Below are positions 51,454-63,537 of a DNA stretch of 64,000 nucleotides, piece after piece; position 1 is the first letter of the stretch, and every line of letters starts with the position of its first letter. The DNA lies in assembly GCA_001557505.1 (NCBI GenBank), contig LSAX01000005.1, forward strand, positions 3,472,001 to 3,536,000. Direction: 5' to 3'. This stretch comes from Reticulascus tulasneorum. Lineage: Eukaryota > Ascomycota > Sordariomycetes > Glomerellales > Reticulascaceae. The position numbers and the translations under genes were made by a program. The notes beneath the pieces are model-generated. The model saw only the letters and a list, made by a program, of their open reading frames with translations, did not search any database and was not told the origin of the DNA.

Positions 51454-53582
51454 ATGAAGATCACTCTTTCAGTCCTCGTTGCCCAGGTGGCCCTCTTTTA
51501 CACCAGCGGCTCACTGGCCGAAGGCAGTGGAGACTCGGCTTACGCCGCCGTCTGGCATCGCCAAAGTCATAAGGTCTCCCACAAAGCAGGCATCTTTGCT
51601 CGAAATGCGACGGGAAATAGCACCCTGGCCGAGGCAGAGCGCATCGTTCTTCTCGCTCAGGAAGAGGCCCGCCAACGCAATGAGCGTTTGATCAACAATG
51701 TCCGCAAGAACAAGTACGAATTCCGGGGAGGGCCCCCAGCATCTCCCTCGCCCGAGGATGAGAGCGCGACTGGCGTCAACAACACTGTCGCCGCGGCTGC
51801 CGCGCTCGTCGCAGAATCTCACATGACTAATGAGTCGGCGCCGGGACTGCTCGAGGCCCGCCAGGCAACGGGTACTGGATGGCTGATATGGTCCAGAATG
51901 GCCGATCGCCACTGATATCGGACCCTGCATACAAGGTAAGCTGCCCCGGTCGCGCCATGGCCTTCCCCTGGTTCTATGGGCCTAAACCAGATTCTAGGTT
52001 TGGAGAAATGTCAAGGACTACGGAGCCGTTGGCGACGGCGTCACGGATGACACAGTACCCATCAACAGAGCTGTTTCAGAGGGAAACCGCTGTGGGCTGG
52101 GTTGTGGAAGCTCGACAACTAGCTTTGCTGTCGTGTATTTTCCTCCTGGCACATACCTCGTCAGCAGTTCCATCACTCAGTATTACATGACGCAATTTAT
52201 CGGGCATGTAAGTATACTCAACCGTGGCTCTCCTGTGCGCGAGAATATGGCTAATCACGATCCGGGTCTCCCAGCCGACCAATAGGCCGGTCATCAAGGC
52301 AAGCCCCTCGTTTGTTGGCTTGGGAGTGCTCTCATCCAACGTGTACATCGAGGGAGGAGATGGCGTGTCGTGGTACATCAACCAGAACAACTTCTTTCGC
52401 CAAATCCGCAACTTTGTCATCGACATCAGTAGCGCTCCTCTAGATGCCTATATTTCGGGGATTCACCGGTAAGCTTTACGAACCCTCGTTCGAGCCCCTT
52501 TCTCCTGGCTGATCCCGCAACCCAGGCAAATCGCCCAAGCGACATCCCTCCAGAATATCAGGTTCGTCATGTCCACTGTGCCGGGAAACAACCAGCAAGG
52601 TATTTTCATGGAGAACGGCAGCGGAGGCATGTTTTACGATCTCGAATTCGAGGGCGGTACCATGGGCGCCTACGTCGGCAACCAGCAGTTCACGGTCCGC
52701 AACCTGAAGTTCAACAACCACCAAACGCGGGCAATAGAGATTCATTGGGACTGGGGATGGACGTGGAAGAGCGTTCAGATTTCAAACTGCCCAGTCGGCG
52801 TCTTGATGAGCACTCCGGGACCTATTACCGAAGTCGGCTCTGCCATGTTCCTGGACAGCACTTTTACCAACACGGCTGTCGGTTTCAAGCTCCAAGCCCC
52901 CATCGCAACCGCCAAAATATCTCTTAGTCTCTTCAACTTGAATACCGTCAACGTCCCCGCTATCGTTCAGTACGAAGGGGGTGCGACTATTTTGGCCGGT
53001 TCTGGCGGGGCCACACGCATTGCCTCCTGGGGTCTAGGCAAGCGCTATGATAGCGATGCTGGCGAAGGATCCGGCGTCTGGCAACCCGGCACAGCGTATC
53101 CGCGTAATCCTTCAATCCGATCTGGTCTGCTGCAAGGTACGGGCTTCTTGGAGCGCACCAAGCCCCAGTACGCGTCTCTCCCGGCATCTTCTTTCATCAA
53201 TATCAAGTTGGCCCCCTACAGTGCCGCAGGGGATGGGTCGTCTGATGATACTGCCAAGATAAATGCCGCGCTGGCGGCCTCAGCATCGAGCGGTCGGATA
53301 TTGTGGTTCCCAGCCGGTATCTATATGGTTTCCAATACGGTTTTTGTCCCCTCCGGCGCCAAGGTGGTTGGACAGGTATGGAGTCAGATTATGGCATCGG
53401 GATCCAACTTCCAGAATGCCAACATCCCGAGGCCTGTCATCAAGGTGGGGAACAAAGGAGACAGCGGATCGATCGAGATCCAGGACATGCTGTTCACAGC
53501 GAAAGGGCCTAATCCTGGAGCCGTTATCCTCGAGTGGAACATCCATGAAAGCAGCCCTGGGTCAGCCGCAATGTGGGGTTAG
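51454..53582 (+). pseudogene. Truncated, frameshifted GH55 exo-beta-1,3-glucanase
   Basis: Four exons are inferred: 51454-51935, 51998-52207, 52275-52468 and 52526-53582. A signal peptide (MKITLSVLVAQVALFYTSGS) and a propeptide-like region ending LLEARQ precede the catalytic part. The GH55 part is clear: WMADMVQNG, YGAVGDGVTDDT, YFPPGTYLVSSSI, then the first pectate-lyase-like beta-helix, and a second repeat unit opening GDGSSDDTAKINAAL. Family members release glucose from the ends of beta-1,3-glucan. Two defects are seen. Near 51866-51880 the frame must change by one base (GGG where GGGG would restore it). The coding sequence stops after SPGSAAMWG, inside the second beta-helix, so the C-terminal part normal for the family is missing, and the following DNA shows no continuation in any frame. 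Confidence 0.82.
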
Positions 53583-54804
53583 TTGCTCCGCGCCTTTCGC
53601 CCCATGATTATGCTTACGGATGTATTATAATTTAACGTATGTAATATAGGTGGTGTTTGAGAAGGTTATATGTATTGTTGGACCTATAAATTAAACGAAA
53701 TTCGAATACAAGATACTTAAGATTAATACTACTCGATTTTGTGTTATACTGGGCTTATTGGAGAGCAAAGAATATGGTTGTTTTCTTCAATTGTTCTTTA
53801 GGTGAGCACTTTAACATGATACTTGCGATTTAGAGTGCTGGTGATATTTTAAGGTCATTCCTCATATATAAAAAGAACTTCTGACTATCTTCTTAAGCAG
53901 TATGCTAATTAAAATTAAACTTAATGCTCACCTAACTGCCAAGTGACAATTACCCCCATTCTATATACTCTGTCCAGTTCCCTTGAGCCTATTACAATTA
54001 CATAAAGATCATTTCCAACTGGAGAACAAGACAAGAGATATGCAACGGAAGCTGTGCGGTTTCATCCAAAAGAGTATCCATTACTAAGAAACTTCCTCCA
54101 ACTCTTCTCCAGCCAGATCCGACTTTCAATGGGCACTGAACGTCCACCGCCTCTCTATTGCACCACCTGGCACTGCAATTACTTGATGTTCTCCAAATTG
54201 ACGCATTCACTCTTTATTAAGGAATGCCGGCGGTTGAGCTGCGCATCCTGCTCTACGGCGCCATAGACTACCTTACGCAGAATGAACGACGGTCAGCAAG
54301 ACTGTTCGGTTTTGTTCAGTGGAGAACAGCCTCGATTTGAGGCAACGAATTGAGGCGCATACAATCGATACACGAATCAATTCATCCAATAATGGCCCCA
54401 GGTCGCCAATGGTAGAATTTACCCAATCCTCCACTCTTACTCATCTTCTACCATGCCGTCAGAATGGAGGCTGGAGGTCTGTTTTTGAATGTCAAATAGA
54501 TGGTTGATGTTACCGGCAGAGCAACAACAACAAGAGCATCATACCAAGTAACGATGATTCATTATTATTTCGGGACTTGTGTTTAAAACAGTACTTTCCG
54601 TGATGCATTTGCTGGTAGGTATGACTCCAGTTTTTGACCTTGCAGACAAGCTTACTATGGAATTTATCGAACTCCAGGCTTTCTTCCATCAAGAGCCATG
54701 TTTTACTGAACTAGAACCCGTACTTTACAGATCTGAACGATGTACTTTACAGATCTGAAGGATGGTTTTATGCCCCTTAAGATGAGAAGCAACAAGAAAA
54801 TCTA
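53583..54804. other. Intergenic region after the truncated glucanase
   Basis: About 1.2 kb, AT-rich at first. No trace of the missing GH55 C-terminal half was found on reading the translation by eye. Short open frames near 54000-54260 and 54319-54507 show no domain. Confidence 0.45.
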
Positions 54805-57236
54805 TCAAAGATTCCGTTCGGAGAAAGATTGGATGATCCCTGCATTACTGGCCTCATACTCTCTTAGCGTAACTGCTCCATCAGCTTCCAGAAAGGTATT
54901 GGGCTGCAGAAACTTCCACTTTGGCTCCGAGTTGGCGACCACGAGTTGTCTCCAGATCTCGTGCTCTCCATCAACAACACTCAGGGCATCGTAAAATGGC
55001 CGACAAGCAACCACATCGGCAGTGCAGTGCCAAATATGGATTTTACAAAGCATACGTCCGATCGAAGGCGTCCCACACGAGACGATCTTCGAGCGGTCAA
55101 CACGGACGAAGAGGGTTTTGGCAACTGGGTCATGCTCTATCGACAGGACGCCATCACCGTCCTGAAGAACGTGTTTGAATATAGCGAAAAGCGCCTTTGG
55201 TGAGAATGAAGTTGTCAGTTTTAATGCGGATAGTGTAAATTGGGCAGTGTATCAACTCACCTGCTTATGATCATCTCCCCAAGTCTGGTCTGGCGCATTG
55301 AAACTCCGAAGAGCTTGAAGGCCTTCAACTCCAATTTGAAGATAAGTGTAGTAGACAACTGTTTGAAGTCAGTTCTTTTAGATCCCCCAGTAATCAAGAC
55401 ATTGCGCAGGGCACCTACAATCATCAGCAGTTGGAGTGCTGTTATCGTCATACCCGAACATTGTAAGAATGTCCCTGTTATCAGCTAGATAGTCTGCGAT
55501 CAGATAGGCTCTGCATTCCTCCACCGTTGGCGCCATTTTCCCGAAAACACTGTTCCAAGTCTCTCCCAGCTTGTACCAAGTATGCACAGGCTCATGGGTG
55601 ACAGGGCTGATTGGAGGGTTGTTCTGGTCGAAGTTGAATTCGCCAGGGGCTGTCTCGACGAGCAGCTTTCCAGTCCCATGACCAATCAGTTCGTGGATGG
55701 CTGTTTGGACGAAGCGCACAATATGAGCGCAGCTCATGTATGCGGCGGCCTCTGAGGGGTGGACATAGTAGCATGGACGGCCGGGACTGTTGTTCAAGCT
55801 TACCCGATTGCCAAAAACCATGTTTTTGACTCCATGTCTCTTTCCATCATCATCCTATATCTCTGTCAACGACTGGCAATATTGCTAAAAGAAGATGGGG
55901 GCAATATGCAGGGAATACATAAAACATACAATGCTAATGTTAGTAGCCTCCCAGACAGTGCTGGAGACTGAGGCGAGTACTAGGTGTCTGTCAGAACCGT
56001 GACCCGTCTTACAGTAGACTTCAAGTCGTTTTTATACTTACAATGGATGATTGCAAATTCAGGAGCTTCCAACTCGCTAGGCTCAAACGGCCCTTTCCCG
56101 TGATTTTCATTGGGTACAGCCCATGGAAGTGTGCAGATAAGATCCGGAGACTTATTGACAAGCTGGGCCATTTTAGCCGTTTCCTCCAAGTCAGCGATAC
56201 CAGCAGCAGCCTGCCACTCGGCCCGAACGCCATAAGGATCTCGATATCCAAAAAGGAATCCCATGCAATGTTCGACTCGAGGAGCCTTGTCTCTGACCCA
56301 CGTCTTGTGTGCGGCTCGGAAATCCTCATAGTTACCGGTACGAAAGCTCTCCGATAGCTGAGAAAGCGCAACTCGTTGCTCAACTGTTGCAGCAAGTTCA
56401 CGTGCTTGTGTAAGCTCAGCGCAAATCTTTATCATCTCCTCAGAGTGATCGCCGCGCCGGAGCACAAGCCTGAATTGTTGCTGGTCTCCAACCTGAATGT
56501 GGCCAAGTGCCACGGGCTCTTTGTCTGTTTCTGCAGAAGCTTGCAGGATCTCGAACACGCCCTCTTGCGAAATTTTCCGCAGGCGAGTATTCTCTGGCGC
56601 TATCTTTTCGGTTTCCATCTTCTTCGTTACCATCTCAATCTCCTCCTTCGTAATCTTCTCAGACCCAGGATAGTAGCTGGACTGGCTTTCCTCTCTAGGA
56701 TATCCCATATTTGCTGGTTGAGGGGCTATCATCAGCTTAATGATGTCTTGCAGATTCGCATTTGACCTGGGCAGTATCCCCGCCATCTTATAGAGGGCGT
56801 CCTCGGAAGTTTCTGGAATAACCTTGCGGTCACCGTCTTCCTAATACGATAACATGGGGGAGTCAAAACCTAGTAATGAGACTTGTAGTCTATAGTGAGA
56901 ACCTACGAAGTAATTGCCAAGGCTGGACAGGAACATGCCAGAAAACTCGAGCCATGTATCTACTTCATATTGCGTCACGCCGTGATCCAGGAAGACGCTC
57001 CATTGCCCGTTGCACGCCCTGTGAAGCGCGATAATGAAGTCAAAAATGCCCTCAGCCTCGGGCGATGTCTGACGAAGCACGACCCGGCTGCCATGCCAGC
57101 AAGCTCGGGCTAAGTGATGAGCATAGGCTTGATTGTTTTTACCATTTTGCGACTCATCGCCTAGGCTCTCGAAGACTTTGCGAAACTCTAGCCTGAGTGT
57201 AGCCTCGCTTTCTTTGCGGTCTGCCCAGTCTGGCAT
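54805..57236 (-). CDS. Dipeptidyl-peptidase III (metallopeptidase family M49)
   Basis: Six exons are inferred (57236-56907, 56840-56042, 55979-55930, 55884-55419, 55358-55261, 55194-54805), about 710 residues, the usual family length. The zinc site is complete: HELIGH (55695-55678, about residues 457-462) and EECRA about 50 residues later. The N-terminal part has YAHHLARACWHGSRVVLRQTSPEA, and later ICTLPWAVPNENHGKGPFE, both typical. DPP III removes dipeptides from peptide N-termini in the cytosol; no signal peptide is seen. An in-frame TAG occurs at 55857-55855, ten codons into exon 4. It disappears if that intron instead ends at this very TAG (75 rather than 45 bases), leaving 700 residues. 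Plus-strand open frames at 54740-55200 are shadows. Confidence 0.88.
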
Positions 57237-58059
57237 GTTTGTATAGGAGTCCTTGGTGTTGTCGGCTTGATGTTATTTGAGATGTGACTTAACGGGCTTC
57301 CGAGGCACCTAGAAAATAGTTCAATTGATGAAATAGCGGGGTCCATTCTGGTCCACTTCAAAGAGCCTCATACTGGTCAAATCAACCGAACAGAGGGTGG
57401 GGTACACCGGAAATGCCAACACCAATCTAGTCGTAACAAGTGACGTGGCGTTGCACCTGCACGGCGTTGCGATACAATCTGTACTGACCGGGTGAGACAC
57501 CGGCGTGTTCCGTTGCAGCAAGGCGGCAAACATCGGTCTGCGACCCCACTCACACCAACACCACAGGTCTTCTGCATGACAACTCGATGGTTGGCCAGCT
57601 ATTATTGTGCTACCCCCATTGGTTCAGGGCTTCGCTGTATGCAGAATTACTAACATAAGGTTTGGGTGTTTTGCCCAAGTTGTGCACACTGTGTAGACTG
57701 CCTTGCATATGCGTGAAGGCAATGAAGCAGGGTGTACGGAATACGAAGTAGAGACGTTAGGTCTGCAAAGCTCTGAACCCCTGGCAAGTATCTCCATGAT
57801 ACTTGGCGATACATGCAGAGGTTAGATGAGAGATCCACTTCTGGGCGGTGATAATCCCTATCCAGGTACCCAATAGGTATCAGCTATGTTGGTAGCCTTC
57901 AGAGTGGTTAAAATCTAGACTACCCCTCATTCAGATCGTCTTCACTACATGAGAAGCCGCCATGACATGGTGAAATAACTCAATCATCTCGGTGTAGTGC
58001 CTCAAACCTCCGTTGCATCACTCCTCCATTGCAGAATAGGCCACGGTCTAGGCGCACAA
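57237..58059. other. Divergent intergenic region between DPP III and the NB-ARC gene
   Basis: This 820-base region holds both promoters. No gene, repeat or strong motif was recognised; small minus-strand frames near 57321-57577 have no protein character. Confidence 0.45.
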
Positions 58060-61000
58060 ATGGACGATCAAGAATTGCAAGCATGTCCATATGAGTAGCA
58101 TCTTGGCCACTCAGGCTGACTTGGATCTCCAGAGAGCGATTCTACACCACCAGTTGGGCCACAGCGGTGAGCAAGTACAAGTCGACACTAGATCCCGATG
58201 ATCGTGAAATCGCCGAGACGGTTGAAACGTGGGACAAAGTACTAGAATGGTTGCTCAACAGCGCACCCCCGCCTGTGAAGATAATTCGGCCGGCTCTGGG
58301 TCACCTACTTGCATTCACCCAATTTTTCCAAGCAAACCTCGGTCAGGACTTGGATGCGTCATACCTTTGGGGCTCGTTGGCCTGCTTGCTAAGGGTTAGT
58401 CTCGAGTGCTGGTCGGTATTGTTTTCCCATGCTGATATTAAGGGTGCCTTGTTCAGCTCGTATCTGAGAATCTGAAGGCACTGGAGCAGGTTCCCCGAAT
58501 GATCAAATCACTTGCTCTCAAAGCCGAGGTCTTTAATCAGTACTGTATAAGATACCACAGCATCACCAGTTCTACGAAAGAGGTGTGTTTCGACATGCAG
58601 TTGCAGTTTGTGGATTTTTACATGACCTCTATTAGGGAGATACGTACAGCAGGTGAGACAATATCTTCTTTAGGAGTATGAAAACTTGTAGGCAGACAAA
58701 TGATGACTCTGGAAAGAATCCAAAGGGCAAGGGGTGGTGGCTACTAACGCTAGTTCGGGAACGCAGCAGGTCATCAAGAGGTGCTACGAAACAGCATCAG
58801 TGGAGCTTGGGGAGGCTCTTTCACGATTGAGTAAACTCAATGCAGTTGGAACAACAGACGACAGTCCATCAGCCACAATGGCCATCCGGTCGACGCCCAA
58901 ACAGCGCTGTATACTGATGCCACCAGCAAAGACCAGTCGGCTTTTTGATCGGCTTGACGTCTTCGTGCAGCTTGAAGAGCTCCTCACTGCAGACGCAGGA
59001 GATTTCTCGCTCCAGTCTGTCGCTTTGCATGGTCTTGGCGGTGTTGGTAAGAGCAGCATCGCATCATCCTACGCCGAGAAGAAATACTCCCAGCAGGCCT
59101 ACGATGTGGTATTGTGGGTGCATGGCGAGAAGGATGCTTCCTTGCGGCAAAGCTTTACTGACATCGCTATGCGATTGAAGCTGCCAGGAGCACAGTCACA
59201 GGCTCATGACGAGAATTGTATTCTCGTTCATGACTGGTTTCAGAATACCGGTGCGCTACCACTCTGCTGAGTATTCACAAATAATTACCAAGTAACTAAT
59301 CAAGGAAATCATCTAACCCGCAGAATCCAAGTGGCTTGTTATCTATGACAACGTCGAGTCAGCTAACATACTTAGCCCATACTGGCCACGGGCTACAAAT
59401 CAAGGTAGAGCCATCATTACGACGCGGAACCATTCGCTAGCATTCGACCCGGCACAATCGAGCCTTGAAATTACTTCTTGGGATGCAGAAACTGGAGCTG
59501 AATTCCTTATCTTTCTATTGAAGAAGAGCATCGGACGAGATCTGAATTCTGAGAGCCGTTCCGCCCGCACGCTGTCGGAAAAGCTGAGTGGGCATGCCCT
59601 AGCTATATCACAAATGGCTGGTCTGATATATGACGGGGAACTATCGATCAAAGAGTTCACGACAATGTACCTCAGAAACCCCCAGTCGGCCCATGCCGTG
59701 GATGGACTAACAGAGCTCTGGCAGTTCGCATTTGAGTCTCTTGACCCGAACAGCTTCTCTCTTCTTGGCATAATCTCATTTCTACATCCAGATCACATAC
59801 CGCCAGACATTTTTAGACTCGACAACGAGCTTAATTTGCCTTTGAACCTACAATTCTTGAAAGACCAATTTGAATGGTAAACTATATTTCTGTTTTCAAA
59901 CTGATCAGTTGGCTAATCACTTGCTCAGTCTAGCGGCTCTGAGCAAGCTCACCACACGCGCCCTCATCAAACGAGACAAGGACTCGGGTGCATTGACGGT
60001 ACATCGCCTGATTCAGGCTCAATTTCGGTATTTCCTAGATCTACAACAACGCCAGGAAGCTTTCAACACTACTGTCGTTCTTCTATCCTGCGTTCTACCA
60101 AAGATCGATCAAGAAAAGGGGCAGCTCTATGAGGGGTGGGAGGAATACAACCGCTATTTGCAGCATGCGGTTAGCTTGAGAGACATTTTTGATGAAGACA
60201 TGAAGTCCTCTCGTGTTTATAAAGCCTCTCAAAAATTTTGCGAGATTCTCAACGAGTACCAAAGGTGTGTAATCCCCTGACCCATATTTAACCGACACGG
60301 CCTCCATGCAGGGTGAAGAAATGATAGCGGAGAGGGTTGATAGTAAAATCGATTTATTTGATGGCTAACTAATAAATAACCTCTGTAGATATCTCTACGA
60401 GAAGTGCGACTTCGGGGAGTGTGCGAGAACTTGCACAGTAAACCGAGCCGCTGTTCGGACCCTCTCTTCGGAAGAAGATAAGATAAACCTGGAATGCACC
60501 ATTCTTTCGCACCAGGCGCAAGTCGTTGAGATAATTGGCGAGATCAATCAAGCCATCAGTATAGGTCAGCAAGACATCGACATCAGACTCAGCGAGGTGC
60601 CTCAGAAGAAGATATATCTAGCTCACTCTGTGGGCAACATGGGCATCATCCATACCAGCGCCAACAACCCGCAAAAAGCGCTAGAATACTTCAAAGAGTC
60701 GCGCCGATGGTGGGAATCGCACTACAAGGATCAGGGTGAGGATCGCGTATTCGGCGCTTGTATTCTCGTATACGAGGCAAGGTGCATGATGGACCTCGGC
60801 GAATTAAGCACGGCGGAGGAGATGCTTTATACTGCCATCGCCAACGAGAAGAAGGAGAAACCGCCGAGTTTTGGAACCATGGCAAAGTGAGTGAAGACAC
60901 CCTGTGTCAGAAACACAATAGCAAAGATTTTGACATTCTGGCCCTCGGGTCGGGATAACAGCGCATACTTTTTCCTTGGCGCGCTTGATCGGCGTCGAGG

Positions 61001-61450
61001 CAAGTTGGAAGCGGCTGAAGACCACTTCATGCAATCCCAAAATACCTGGCTAGGCGGCGATCAGAGCCGCGTCCACCCGTTCAACGCTGGGATCTTGTAC
61101 AACATAGGTGCTTGTTGTCTTGACCAAGGGAAGGTTGAAGCATCAATGTAAGTATCACCCGGAATCAGGATGTAGTGATGAAGCGTGTGGTAGTAACACG
61201 ATCAATCAGTAAACACATCAAAGACTCTATGGACATAACCGAGGTCTACAGTCGTACGATGCCTATCGAGCATGGTCGCAACCTGTTCAAGCTCTCTGAA
61301 GCAATGGTACGGAATGGGGACGAAAAGGAGGCAGAAGCCTCAGCCCTGAGTGGCAAAGCAGATTTCTACCTAAAAAAGAAGAGACTAGATATGGTTGACA
61401 AGGGCATGGAGAGTGCTTATGATGAACTGATACCCATTTACTGGCGGTAG
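58060..61450 (+). CDS. NLR-like STAND protein: helical N-terminus, NB-ARC, TPR-like C-terminus
   Basis: Nine exons (58060-58094, 58154-58394, 58457-58652, 58726-59250, 59324-59876, 59929-60264, 60389-60886, 60962-61147, 61210-61450) sum to 936 residues in one frame. The N-terminal 150 residues (WATAVSKYKSTLDPDDREI) are helical and resemble fungal goodbye-like death-fold regions. NB-ARC signatures follow: P-loop GLGGVGKS (about 260-267), kinase-2 WLVIYDNVES, RNBS-B-like GRAIITTRN and a GHALAI block for GLPL. The C-terminal 450 residues are helical with TPR-like units (for example GNMGIIHTSANNPQKALEYF, and AGILYNIGACCLDQGKVEAS). Such proteins act as NTP-driven switches in fungal non-self recognition. 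The start uses a 35-base first exon, the only way found to enter the frame from an ATG. Confidence 0.87.
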
Positions 61451-61515
61451 GACAGTAAGCGTGCGTGAACGGTATGGTGGTTCGGCTTTGTTTTTACGCC
61501 AGAAGATTGATATTA

Positions 61516-61542
61516 AGTCAAAGCACCCCCATTCCGGCCACC
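61516..61542 (+). repeat. Left terminal inverted repeat of the Fot1-like element
   Basis: It is identical to the reverse complement of 63301-63327. The transposase stop codon (61545-61543) follows immediately inside it. Confidence 0.92.
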
Positions 61543-63193
61543 CTAAATTGAACCCTGCGATTCATCATCATCATCTTCAGAGCCCTCGGAATCATTATTA
61601 CTTACTACTATTATATACTTGAGAGTAATATTAGATAAACTAGAGGCTACGGATTTAGCTATATTATTTTTGTGATTATTAACCGCTTATTAAATCTTAT
61701 GAATAGCTTTAATGTTCGTAAACCTCGAATTAAGGTTGATATTAACTTTCTTTCTCTTACGTACGTATATAATAGCTAATTAATCTTAAATAGTTTATAA
61801 TTATATTTCTATATTAATAAGCTGTATATTTATTAAATTATAACCTTTTTAGATCTTTTAGAATAATAATTATTATATTTGGCCGTTATCTTAATAATTT
61901 GTAAATTAGGTTAGTTAATATCTAACTTCTTAAGACCTCTAAGGAGTTACTTATAAGCCTAATTAAGTAAAGATTTAAACTTATTAAGTTATAATAATAG
62001 TTAATTTTTATAAAGCTATTAAATTTAGAGTTATAATAATAATCTTAATATTCTTAAAGAGTAATAAAGTTATTAAAAGTTTTATTATGCTGACTAGTTA
62101 AAGATTTATAATTTTAATATTTAAACTAGTTAAAATATTTATTTTAACTTTTTTATAATAAGCTAAAAAAATTTATTTATTAATAATAATTAAATTAGTT
62201 TATTATTATAAAAGGTTAAGATATTTATAATAACCTTATTTAAACGATAAAAATATTAATAAATCTAAAAATTAAAAAATATAAAAGTTATAAAATAATA
62301 AATAAAGTATATAAATATTATTTTAAAACGTTTATTATATAAAATTAGTTATAATATAACTTTTATAACCATTTATTATAAATAATTAAATCTTAAAAGG
62401 TTATATAAACCAGCTTTAAGATATAAAGACTATTTTAAACTAATTAGCTTTAATATCATTATCTATCTAGCCTTTTACCATAATAATAAATTCCTAACCT
62501 CTATATAGATTTAAATTAATTAAAAACTATTATTATTAAATATTTTTACCTTAAAATATTACTAATAAAAGTAGATAATTATTAATAATAAAGATATACT
62601 TAATAATTAACGTCTACGTTCATAATCCTAACTATTTCTTTATAAAGAACTTACTTTTCCATACTCTTTAAGACTAAATTATTCTATTCAGCACTTTTAA
62701 ATAACTTAATCTTATCTATATTCTAACAGTTAACTAATAAAATAACTTAGATAATAAGAATCTTAAAATATTAAAATCAAAGCTTAATAATAATAATTAT
62801 AACTTTATTTATATAAACTAAATTAATAAGTTTTACTTATTATACCTTAACTAATAAATACCTCTATAAGAAAGTAAAAACCTATTACTTTTTAAATAAC
62901 TAAAGGTCTTTATTAATATTAAGAATTTGTTAAACAAAGATCTTTAACATCTTATATAATAATAAAAGACCTAAGGCCGTTTAAATTATAACTTATTAAG
63001 CTAATAAGTCTTCTTAACTATTATCAAAACGTTATTACGATTTTACGGCCTACTTATATAATTTTAAGCTTATAATTCGGCCTTAGATAATAGCCTTTAG
63101 AATACCTAATTCTTTCGAAGCGGTTCGTATATTTACACCTCTTATAACAAATAAAATTACCTACGATATATTATATTCGGAATATTATTTCAT
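61543..63193 (-). pseudogene. Fot1-like transposase remnant
   Basis: Read on the minus strand, the N-terminal part preserves a helix-turn-helix pattern (GVNIRTASKELGILKAII, then GRI after a stop), as in the CENP-B/pogo-type domain that starts Fot1 transposases. The C-terminus near 61560-61600 is the acidic SEGSEDDDDESQGSI before the stop. The length of about 550 codons suits the family. Many stops interrupt it and the catalytic aspartates were not located. The start position is a guess. Confidence 0.7.
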
Positions 63194-63300
63194 TAGAAGA
63201 TTATATAGCTACTATGAAAATAGCTTTTTAATTAAAATTGAACTAGTTAAGAAAATTGACGTTAAGGGTAATAAGATTTAAAAGAGCGGTGTGGATTTTA

Positions 63301-63327
63301 GGTGGCCGGAATGGGGGTGCTTTGACT
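63301..63327 (-). repeat. Right terminal inverted repeat of the Fot1-like element
   Basis: Perfect inverted copy of 61516-61542, followed by the TA target duplicate. Confidence 0.92.
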
Positions 63328-63537
63328 TAATTACCCATCTTAAGTTTCCCTATGTCCCTTTGTTTTCTTTTCCATGAGGGTCTTCAAGAGAAACGGATGA
63401 GTTATTTTACATAGTAATTCCCTTTGCCCTTCGCGACTGTCCGCTTTAACTTTATCGCAACTGTTGAGATTTGTGAGAACCCATATGATACAGTCAATGA
63501 ATCTCGCAGTTCTCTGGATATAAATAAGCTTGCTTGT

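Larger units (their letters stand above)
61516..63327 (-). mobile_element. Fot1/pogo-type (Tc1/mariner superfamily) DNA transposon, RIP-degraded
   Basis: The element is 1812 bases with perfect 27-base inverted terminal repeats (61516-61542 and 63301-63327; the outer end reads AGTCAAAGCACCCCC) and TA on both sides (61514-61515, 63328-63329), the target duplication of this superfamily. The interior is very AT-rich with stops in all frames. Minus-strand relics read as a Fot1-type transposase. It inserted 65 bases after the NB-ARC stop codon. Confidence 0.9.

Noticed and set aside
54740..55203. Plus-strand open frames with plausible-looking translations
   Set aside because: They overlap the last exon of DPP III on the opposite strand, whose family match and splice phases are consistent.
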